From Candidatus Bathyarchaeota archaeon (GTDB lineage Archaea; Thermoproteota; Bathyarchaeia; Bathyarchaeales; Bathyarchaeaceae), in the NCBI GenBank assembly GCA_023136395.1, contig JAGLRI010000025.1, positions 1-11,724 of the forward strand: a DNA stretch of 11,724 bases, written 5' to 3'. Below the pieces are notes generated by a model that saw nothing but the letters and a program-made list of their open reading frames with translations, had not been told where the DNA came from and ran no database searches. Both the position numbers and the translations under genes were made by a program. This document shows positions 6,837 to 11,724 of the stretch, one piece after another (the stretch's first letter is position 1; every line of letters starts with the position of its first letter).

Positions 6837-7028
6837 ATGAAAAAATGGGAATATAAAATTATACCAATACTGACAGAATTGAGAGAAGAAAAAAGACCCT
6901 TGCGAGAGGGAGTAAAAGAATTATTAGATAAGCATGGTTCCGAAGGTTGGGAGTTAGTTTCCACTACATTCTTTACACACCAGGATCAAATTGACATAAT
7001 TGCTTATTTAAAACGGGAAAAGACATAA
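6837..7028 (+). CDS. DUF4177 domain protein, 63 residues
   Basis: This small soluble protein of unknown role consists of the DUF4177 domain alone. The family hallmarks are visible: WEYKIIPI at the N-terminus (residues 4-11), then a helix, GSEGWELVSTTFF (34-46) and a last strand IIAYLKREK (54-62). AGAGGA nine bases upstream supports the ATG. An earlier ATG at 6818 runs into TAG after four codons. The gene has its own promoter region and converges on the RAM-domain gene, with 97 bases between the stops. It is bracketed by the GCGC direct repeats. No catalytic residues are known for the family. Confidence 0.85.
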   Translation: MKKWEYKIIPILTELREEKRPLREGVKELLDKHGSEGWELVSTTFFTHQDQIDIIAYLKREKT

Positions 7029-7077
7029 TTGCGTAATTAAAACTTGAAAGAATAAGTCTCATCGCAGTACCGATAAT

Positions 7078-7098
7078 GCGCACGCATTTCTTACACAC
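7078..7098 (+). repeat. GC-rich direct repeat, copy 2
   Basis: This copy reads GCGCACGCAT, then TTC, then TTACACAC. It lies 50 bases past the DUF4177 stop and 28 bases before the end of the convergent RAM-domain gene, so it sits between two stop codons. Compare copy 1 at 6686-6705. Confidence 0.55.
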
Positions 7099-7125
7099 TA
7101 TTACGATAAGAATGATAATCTCATT

Positions 7126-7368
7126 TCACTTTAGGTTTGATTTAATTAGGGTTGAGGTTTTTGTTATACCTTCAATTTTTCTAATTTTAGTCGTAACCTG
7201 ATTGAGTTCATTAATGTTTTCTACTTCAATCATGGCATAAATATCGAACTCTCCAAAGACCAAAGTAGCTTCAGATACCTCCGGGATACTCCTGAGGTTG
7301 TCTAACACTTTTTCATCCTTACCAGGTGCTGTCAGGAGGAGGATATAAGCAATTTGTTTGCTATGCAA
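7126..7368 (-). CDS. Stand-alone Lrp/AsnC ligand-binding (RAM) domain protein
   Basis: These 80 residues form a single alpha-beta RAM domain without any DNA-binding helix-turn-helix. Such SARD-type proteins bind amino acids or other small effectors as oligomers and can modulate full-length Lrp partners. Signs are AYILLLTAPGKDEKVLDNL (7-25), the strand IPEVSEATLVFGEFDIYAMI (28-47) with the family GxxDIxxxIE motif, and IEGITKTSTLI (64-74). The start is TTG at 7368; an in-frame TAA directly upstream excludes a longer protein. TATA-like GTTATATAG at 7402-7411 on the minus strand would give a leader of about a dozen bases. The 18-bp dyad at 7442-7459 lies behind that promoter and might be a control site. 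Confidence 0.87.
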   Translation of the reverse strand: MHSKQIAYILLLTAPGKDEKVLDNLRSIPEVSEATLVFGEFDIYAMIEVENINELNQVTTKIRKIEGITKTSTLIKSNLK

Positions 7369-7441
7369 TTATTTTCACTACAGAATATAAACTTCTATAA
7401 TGCTATATAACATTATTTTTACGCGCCTCCTTCATTTTCAA

Positions 7442-7459
7442 AGATTATAGATATAATCT
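7442..7459. promoter_or_regulatory. 18-bp dyad AGATTATA-GA-TATAATCT upstream of the RAM-domain gene
   Basis: The 8-bp arms are perfect around a 2-base centre, and the flanks add TTTC (7436-7439) opposite GAAA (7460-7463) with a 2-base offset. It sits 74 to 91 bases upstream of the leftward RAM-domain start and about 35 bases after the stop of the gene behind it. Length and symmetry suit an operator for a dimeric regulator. A transcript hairpin at the end of the upstream gene is the alternative. Confidence 0.4.
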
Positions 7460-7465
7460 GAAACG

Positions 7466-7490
7466 AAGCTAGCTAGCCAATGGTGTAAAT
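7466..7490. repeat. Second AAGCTAGCTAGC copy joined to CAATGGTGTAAAT
   Basis: AAGCTAGCTAGC (7466-7477) repeats 6531-6542. ACGAA precedes both copies, directly here and with TT inserted on the left. CAATGGTGTAAAT (7478-7490) abuts it and is the inverse of 6620-6632. Two short matches to the same 100-base region side by side are less likely by chance than either alone. Confidence 0.4.
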
Positions 7491-7494
7491 TGAA

Positions 7495-8013
7495 TTATAA
7501 TGACAGGTGTTTCCTCCACTTTTGCTTCCAACTCTTCCACCCAGTCTTTACGAGTTTTTCTCTTATTTTGGGTTTCTCAGCAACCCACTCTAGAAGTATC
7601 CAAAAACGACTCTGAGCACGTATAATTTTTTCAAGTATTTCAGCCGGCACTCCTACTTCAATACACCAATTTATATAACCTCGCTCAACCATTTCTTGAA
7701 GTTCACCTTTAATTGCTTCTTCTTCGACAGAAAATCCTATTTCCCTAAGGTATTCACGTATACTAGAGAGGACATATCCAGAGCAGACTTTGAAATGTGT
7801 TTCTTTATCGGGGCGCATTACCTTGACAATCTCTTCAGCAATCTTCACGGCATCTCTTAAGTACCTTTTATTTCCGAAGTTTGGTGGCTGGAAGGAAGAG
7901 ACTGAAATTCTGCGTTCCATATATTTGTGATCTGGAAGTTTATGGGCACCTATTACTACACCCAAGATTAGATCTCCCCATCCAGCGTCATCTATAGAAA
8001 TCTCAGTAGACAT
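7495..8013 (-). CDS. Uncharacterised 172-residue protein, possible RNase H-like fold
   Basis: The family was not firmly recognised. The N-terminus MSTEISIDDAGWGDLILGVV looks like a beta strand ending in Asp8-Asp9, followed by a Gly-rich turn and a second strand, as in RNase H-like nucleases. The middle (VSSFQPPNFGNKRYLRDAVK, about residues 38-57, then EEIVKVM) reads as a conserved loop and helix. The remainder is mostly amphipathic helix with a Trp/Lys-rich basic end (WKSWKQKWRKH) that could contact nucleic acid. A TTG at 8025 in frame could add four residues. ATG 8013 is preferred because a TATA-like AAATATATTTTT is centred 25 bases upstream, as in a leaderless transcript. It has no co-directional neighbour in a tight operon. 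A nuclease role is inference only. Confidence 0.7.
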   Translation of the reverse strand: MSTEISIDDAGWGDLILGVVIGAHKLPDHKYMERRISVSSFQPPNFGNKRYLRDAVKIAEEIVKVMRPDKETHFKVCSGYVLSSIREYLREIGFSVEEEAIKGELQEMVERGYINWCIEVGVPAEILEKIIRAQSRFWILLEWVAEKPKIREKLVKTGWKSWKQKWRKHLSL

Positions 8014-8031
8014 GAACGGATCCAACCAAAC

Positions 8032-8043
8032 AAAAATATATTT
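8032..8043 (-). promoter_or_regulatory. TATA box for the leaderless 172-residue gene
   Basis: On the minus strand AAATATATTTTT is centred about 25 bases before ATG 8013, placing the transcription start at or next to the start codon. Confidence 0.45.
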
Positions 8044-8157
8044 CTTATTTAACTTTTAACAAAACAAAAACAAATAAGTTACCCTAAAAATAATCCGTTA
8101 TTTTGTTCTAAGGTATACTCTTTATCTAATTCGTTAGGTTTTTTCGTAAGTAAAGAA

Positions 8158-8166
8158 TTTAAATAA
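8158..8166 (+). promoter_or_regulatory. TATA box for the leaderless OPRT gene
   Basis: TTTAAATAA is centred 25 to 26 bases before ATG 8187, so the mRNA would start at the start codon. No SD precedes the gene, which agrees with a leaderless transcript. Confidence 0.5.
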
Positions 8167-8186
8167 TAAATCGGAAAAGAGAATGC

Positions 8187-8816
8187 ATGACTCATTCATT
8201 TTCGATAGCAAATGCGTTAGTAGAATCAGGAGCACTGAAATTTGGTAAGTTTAAAATAAAATCAGGAATCATAAGTCCCTATTACATTGACTTAACTTGG
8301 CTACTTTCTTCCCCTAAAAGTTTTAGATGTTTAGTGGACATTGTTTCAGGTGAAATAAAAACCATTCTTTCCTCAAAGAGAGTGGACAAATTGGCAAGTA
8401 TCGCATTGAAGGGTGCTTTATTAATTCCAAGCATAGCCAACAAATTAGATTTGCCATGCATCGTTGTTAGAAAGGAGAAAAAGGAATATGGTGTAACGGG
8501 AAGGATTGCTGGAGGAGAAATAGAAAAAGGTGAAAACATTATCTTTTTTGATGATGTTGTGTCAAGTGGGCAATCAAAACTTGAAGGTATAAGACCGCTA
8601 GAACAACTTGGAGCAAAAGTTAACCTAGTCATGGTTGTTGTTGACAGAGAGCAAGGGGGAAGAGAAAATCTTGAGAAAAATGGTTATCAGTTTAAAGCTC
8701 TCACAACAATCTCTGAAATAGTCAAAAGCCTTCTTCAACATAATAAAATATCAAAAAACCAAGCTACACTAGTAACTAATTTCATAAAAAATTGTAGTTT
8801 GATTTCTGACAGCTAA
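8187..8816 (+). CDS. pyrE: Orotate phosphoribosyltransferase (type I PRTase)
   Basis: This enzyme makes orotidine 5'-monophosphate from orotate and PRPP, the fifth step of pyrimidine synthesis, in the cytosol. The 209 residues carry FKIKSGIISPYYIDL (22-36), the ALKG segment with Lys75, the flexible catalytic loop VVRKEKKEYGVTGRIAGG (93-110) and the PRPP-binding loop IIFFDDVVSSGQS (118-130) with the Asp122-Asp123 pair, then VVDREQGGREN (151-161). The loop has SSGQS where TTGGS or TAGT is more usual, but Asp-Asp and Gly128 remain. The roughly 25-residue C-terminal tail with poor conservation is ordinary for archaeal members. No OMP decarboxylase or other pyr gene is in the window, so a related salvage PRTase is a minor alternative. 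The start agrees with the upstream TATA box. Confidence 0.92.
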   Translation: MTHSFSIANALVESGALKFGKFKIKSGIISPYYIDLTWLLSSPKSFRCLVDIVSGEIKTILSSKRVDKLASIALKGALLIPSIANKLDLPCIVVRKEKKEYGVTGRIAGGEIEKGENIIFFDDVVSSGQSKLEGIRPLEQLGAKVNLVMVVVDREQGGRENLEKNGYQFKALTTISEIVKSLLQHNKISKNQATLVTNFIKNCSLISDS

Positions 8817-8875
8817 AGCTAACATTAAACTTTTTATTTTAGGGTGGTATCTTGCTTAAAGAAAAAGAACTGAAC

Positions 8876-8884
8876 GTATAAAAG
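8876..8884 (+). promoter_or_regulatory. TATA box that decides the DUF2797 start
   Basis: GTATAAAAG is centred about 28 bases before ATG 8908 and only 13 bases before the competing TTG 8893. It therefore supports the ATG. GGAG (8895-8898) also lies nine bases before that ATG. Confidence 0.5.
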
Positions 8885-8907
8885 ATCGAACATTGGAGCC
8901 TTTTTTT

Positions 8908-9840
8908 ATGGGAGATAACCTCGTCTCAGCTGTTGAATGGTGGACTAAAAAGGGTAAGTGGACTTGTAGTCTCATATACTACGATGAATTTTTTAAACAA
9001 TTATGGTTAGAATCAGACACCAATCTCTCGTTTAATATTCAACCAGGAAGATATTGTGTAGGATACACCACTTTATCTTCTCGTACACCTAAGCCTCAAG
9101 CATCTTTTGAACCATGGAAGGCTATGGAACCTTGTCCATTAGAAACTGAAATCAAGAGTGGTAATAACTGCTCTTCTTGCTATAGAGCTGACTTATTAAA
9201 GCCTTGTTTATTATGTGACGGAACAGAATGTTCAGCTGACTCTTCTCTAAGGTGGTTTTGTCAGGATAATGTGGTGTATGTATATTTAGCGTCCTTCGGT
9301 TCCAATCGTGTTAAAGTAGGAGTGGCACACAATAAGCGAATTCCACAAAGATGGATAGAGCAAGGAGCAAATTTTGCGAAAAGAATCATTGTTGGAAATG
9401 GTATGGAAGTAAGAAGGATTGAAAAAATATTACATAGAGAATTAAATATTTTGTCTGGGTTAAAAACATCTCAGAAAGTTGATACATTGTGGGAAAATCA
9501 GAATATCCAAGCAGAAACTCAAGTATTAACAAAAGTGGAGGACGAAATTAAGAAACGATTTCCTGAATTTACCTTTTTTCAGGAGTCTCTGCAGAACCTA
9601 TCTCAGATCTATAATTTACCGTCAATAGATAGAAGACCGCTTCAATTGAAGGTTAAAAAAAATCAGCAAATATCAGGAAAAATTCTCGGAGCAAAGGGTT
9701 CCCTGCTACTTTTAAATGTAGGAAAGCTTCCGCATTACCTCAATTTAAAACAATTAGTGGGAAGAAAAATAGAGTTGAATGAAACTAATGCAATTAATAT
9801 ACAAACAACATTAGCTAGTTTTTCTGGATTTATATCCTAA
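8908..9840 (+). CDS. DUF2797 protein with Cys cluster and GIY-YIG/T5orf172-like segment
   Basis: The protein is 310 residues, numbered from ATG 8908; TTG 8893 would add five. The biochemical role is unknown. Residues 76-118 hold Cys76, the pairs C88-x2-C91 and C100-x2-C103, and Cys108 and Cys118, which suggests bound zinc. Residues 123-175 match the DUF2797 core: VYVYLASFG, then KVGV (136-139), RWIEQGA (148-154) and VRRIEKILHREL with Glu172. This layout of strand, K/R-V-G, R-W and late Glu recalls GIY-YIG-type nucleases, although the catalytic tyrosine pair is not clearly kept. The last 60 residues form a small beta-rich module. It follows the OPRT gene by 91 bases with its own promoter, and its last 30 bases overlap the convergent MFS gene. 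Confidence 0.8.
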   Translation: MGDNLVSAVEWWTKKGKWTCSLIYYDEFFKQLWLESDTNLSFNIQPGRYCVGYTTLSSRTPKPQASFEPWKAMEPCPLETEIKSGNNCSSCYRADLLKPCLLCDGTECSADSSLRWFCQDNVVYVYLASFGSNRVKVGVAHNKRIPQRWIEQGANFAKRIIVGNGMEVRRIEKILHRELNILSGLKTSQKVDTLWENQNIQAETQVLTKVEDEIKKRFPEFTFFQESLQNLSQIYNLPSIDRRPLQLKVKKNQQISGKILGAKGSLLLLNVGKLPHYLNLKQLVGRKIELNETNAINIQTTLASFSGFIS

Positions 9841-11091
9841 TATTATCATTAAGGGTACAGTTAATAATGCGTCGATTATCAGCCTTATCCACCAGATATA
9901 ATTGGGATTGATCTCCCAGAGTAGTCCTCCTAAAATTGGGGCGATGATACCTACCATTCCATTTAGCAGCATAGATACTCCTGAAAACCTGCCTCTTCCT
10001 TCTAAAGGAATTAATTCGTGAGTAAATGCTTGCCAACCGACAAACATGATCATTCTAAATGCCTCAAGAACGCCGGTTATGATCAAGTATTCTGGATGTG
10101 TTGAAGGCGTTAGGATCATAAATAGGAGTCCAATGCAGCTAAATAACCGACCAATATAGGCAACTTTAAGTCTTCCCATTCGGTCAGCTAACGTGCCAAT
10201 AGGTATTGAGAGGACAACTGTTAGAGCAGTTTGAACGGTTCCTCTCCATCCTAAAATGAATTCATTAGCACTTTTAATGTCGACCATGTATAGGGTCATA
10301 AAGGGCATACCAATACTCATTCCAAACCGCATAATGCTCTGTGTTAGTAAGAGCAGTTTTAATAGAGGAATCTCTTTAAAAACAGTGAAGAGGTGGCTCA
10401 GAATGCCAACACTCTGTGTTTTCCTTTTAAAGGTGACCTCCTGCATCTGAGTGAAGAGGAGTATCATTAAGAAAAGACTAACCCCAAACTGTATGAGGAA
10501 AAGGGGTCTTATACCATCCGCGGTATCTAATCCTCCGAAATAATTGATGATATACGCAGCTAACATTGGTCCAATTATGCCTGCAACACCCATTATTGTA
10601 CGGTTTATTGATAGCCCAGTTATTCGATCCTCATTACTAAGTGAATCAATCCTAATGATTTGTGAGGGAGGCATAATGAATCTCATTGAGAAGGGTTCCC
10701 AAATGCTTACGAGGATACAAAAGGGCCAAGTATATGTTAAGTATCGTAGTAACGCTACGGGTAACGCTGCAACTCTACCAGAAAGATACAATCGCTTCAT
10801 CTTCTTGGTACGATCTGTTAACCAACCAGAAGGTATTGCAAGAAGCATATTCACTGCACTGCTAATGCTACGTAACAGTCCGATCTCCACCGTCGATAAA
10901 CCTATACGGCTCATGAATATTGACCAGTATTGACCTCCACCTGTTGCACCCTCCTGAACCATGGGTCCTCCACGTCCAGTAAAGAGGGTGCCTAAGCTGT
11001 TCCTTGCTATAATAACCTTCCAGTTCTTAGGTTGTCTTCTCCAGAACTCTTTGAATTTTTTAAGCACTGCCACTCGTATGATGCTCCTCAT
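9811..11091 (-). CDS. Major facilitator superfamily (MFS) transporter
   Basis: This 426-residue membrane carrier has about 12 helices and probably exports or imports small solutes by ion antiport or symport. The MFS loop motif occurs twice, as expected for the two halves: GWLTDRTKKMKR (89-100) after helix 2 and GTLADRMGRLKV (299-310) after helix 8. A long basic central loop near 216-235 separates the halves. The first 50 residues are unusual: a basic, Trp-containing amphipathic stretch (about 1-26) precedes LGTLFTGRGGPMVQEG. Substrate cannot be named. The start ATG 11091 lacks a good SD but has AT-rich TATA-like DNA about 25 bases upstream; GTG at codon 7 or 9 is possible. It overlaps the DUF2797 gene tail to tail by 30 bases. 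Confidence 0.9.
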   Translation of the reverse strand: MRSIIRVAVLKKFKEFWRRQPKNWKVIIARNSLGTLFTGRGGPMVQEGATGGGQYWSIFMSRIGLSTVEIGLLRSISSAVNMLLAIPSGWLTDRTKKMKRLYLSGRVAALPVALLRYLTYTWPFCILVSIWEPFSMRFIMPPSQIIRIDSLSNEDRITGLSINRTIMGVAGIIGPMLAAYIINYFGGLDTADGIRPLFLIQFGVSLFLMILLFTQMQEVTFKRKTQSVGILSHLFTVFKEIPLLKLLLLTQSIMRFGMSIGMPFMTLYMVDIKSANEFILGWRGTVQTALTVVLSIPIGTLADRMGRLKVAYIGRLFSCIGLLFMILTPSTHPEYLIITGVLEAFRMIMFVGWQAFTHELIPLEGRGRFSGVSMLLNGMVGIIAPILGGLLWEINPNYIWWIRLIIDALLTVPLMIILGYKSRKTS

Positions 11092-11166
11092 TAGTAAATT
11101 AAAAAGATTTATTTATTTACATAAGAAGAATAATGATAGTATAATATTTTCAAAAATCTTTCTAAA

Positions 11167-11186
11167 ATTACCGCTAGATAGGTAAT
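11167..11186. repeat. Dyad ATTACC-N8-GGTAAT
   Basis: 6-bp arms surround GCTAGATA in the spacer before the MFS gene, about 75 to 95 bases from its start. It may be an operator half-site pair. The arms are short, so chance is quite possible. Confidence 0.25.
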
Positions 11187-11254
11187 AATGACTCGATCTT
11201 GATTCTACTATCTTGATAAATAGTTAATTAGGAAGGATCTAAAAAGCTAGATAG

Positions 11255-11268
11255 TTGCATGTATGCAA
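11255..11268. repeat. Dyad TTGCAT-GT-ATGCAA
   Basis: A perfect 14-bp dyad with a 2-base centre, about 165 bases upstream of the MFS start and 80 bases behind the DinB-family stop. A regulator site is possible; nothing identifies the binder. Confidence 0.25.
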
Positions 11269-11348
11269 GGAAAATATAACGAAGTTATTGGAAATATGGT
11301 GTTGAACTCTTGGGGGAAGACTGAGCTAACTAATCTTTTAAACCACAA

Positions 11349-11724
11349 CTATTTGTTTATGTACTGGGTCCATCCCATGTGAGGTGGACGCACATCCATC
11401 TGCCATAGTAATGCTATGAGTTCTCCCCTATGGTGTGTCTCCTCTTGGAATAAATGGATTATGTAATCTTCCACAGTGGCAATAGTTGTTGATCCGTCTC
11501 TCCGTTTTCTTTCAATCTTCCTTGAGAGTTCTTCTCTTGTAATTTTCTTCAGATTCTCGGTGGCTTTGGATTCAACTTGTGTTACGTATTCTTGCATCTT
11601 TTCGATACTATCGTAGTCGTCATAGTTTATTCTTGGAAAGGATGAATCTCCCTGCAAAATGTTGTTCACAATACCATCTACGCAAACAAGACAATGCAAG
11701 TAAATGTCTCTAAGAGAGGGAAAA
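11349..11724 (-). CDS. DinB-family (DUF664-like) protein, 5' end cut by window edge
   Basis: DinB-type four-helix bundles are metal-binding proteins linked to thiol transferases or to unknown stress roles. The frame is open to the right edge. Upstream of a TTG at 11699 it continues as FPSLRDIYLH, which is the family's first helix, so that TTG is internal and the true start lies outside. Visible signatures are LRDIYLH with the first metal-ligand His and, near the end, HLFQEETHHRGELIALLWQ followed by RPPHMGW. In typical members two further His form an H-x3-H ahead of RGQ; here the first position is Glu (E-E-T-H-H-R-G), so the triad may be His-Glu-His or non-functional. At least 125 codons are present of a usual 150 to 170. 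Confidence 0.82.
   Translation of the reverse strand, partial: FPSLRDIYLHCLVCVDGIVNNILQGDSSFPRINYDDYDSIEKMQEYVTQVESKATENLKKITREELSRKIERKRRDGSTTIATVEDYIIHLFQEETHHRGELIALLWQMDVRPPHMGWTQYINK

Larger units (their letters stand above)
11092..11348. other. 257-base spacer with short dyads, no gene seen
   Basis: Left part: AT-rich, with TATA-like AAATAAATAAAT (11108-11119, minus strand) for the MFS gene. Centre: two small dyads (11167-11186 and 11255-11268) and a 9-base direct repeat GCTAGATAG at 11173 and 11246. Right part: the 3' flank of the DinB-family gene, without a clear terminator. No open frame of interest was found. Confidence 0.45.

Noticed and set aside
9830..10933. Other-frame ORFs inside the MFS region (9830-10036 minus, 10256-10450 and 10544-10933 plus)
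   Set aside because: They lie within the MFS gene, which has matching motifs and helices throughout; the alternatives have no recognisable features.
11173..11254. GCTAGATAG direct repeat as a start of a CRISPR or other array
   Set aside because: There are only two 9-base copies with no regular spacing; this is expected by chance.
11349..11699. Complete 116-residue DinB protein starting at TTG 11699
   Set aside because: The frame is open to the window edge and the upstream residues (FPSLRDIYLH) belong to the first family helix, so the gene is partial.

Overview
The window looks like a piece of an archaeal chromosome. It has a group II chaperonin (thermosome) gene, TATA-type promoters about 25 bases upstream of start codons, several apparently leaderless genes, frequent TTG starts, purine-rich Shine-Dalgarno (SD) sites before other genes, and AT-rich spacers. 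A Thermoproteota/Bathyarchaeia-type archaeon fits the gene mix, but that lineage is a guess from overall resemblance. No rRNA, tRNA, CRISPR array or complete mobile element was seen.

Left part (1-4230): a thermosome subunit runs leftward off the edge. Next come a small O6-alkylguanine-DNA alkyltransferase (ogt-type), a 368-base spacer with protein-like but broken reading frames, a winged-helix regulator with a FilR1/TrmB-like sensor domain, and, convergent and overlapping it by 14 bases, a UbiA-family membrane prenyltransferase. These are housekeeping and lipid/quinone-type functions with no obvious shared pathway.

Middle (4231-7490): a promoter-rich spacer leads into a two-gene operon. It encodes a soluble fumarate reductase/SdhA/AprA-superfamily flavoprotein and a 73-residue 2x[4Fe-4S] ferredoxin. 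They are translationally close and probably form one two-subunit oxidoreductase of unknown substrate. Directly behind, on the other strand, lies what looks like the abandoned 5' end of a larA-like (DUF2088) gene. The next kilobase carries a DUF4177 mini-protein and a stand-alone Lrp/AsnC RAM domain, and is laced with short repeats: a pair of GC-rich direct repeats flanking the DUF4177 gene, GCTAGCTAGC copies, and an 18-bp dyad.

Right part (7495-11724): an uncharacterised 172-residue protein is divergent from an orotate phosphoribosyltransferase. It is followed by a DUF2797 protein (Cys cluster plus GIY-YIG/T5orf172-like segment), a convergent and overlapping MFS transporter, a 257-base spacer with small dyads, and a DinB-family protein that continues past the right edge.

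The items most worth a second look are the flavoprotein-ferredoxin pair, the larA-like remnant touching its 3' end, and the repeat-decorated DUF4177/RAM block.
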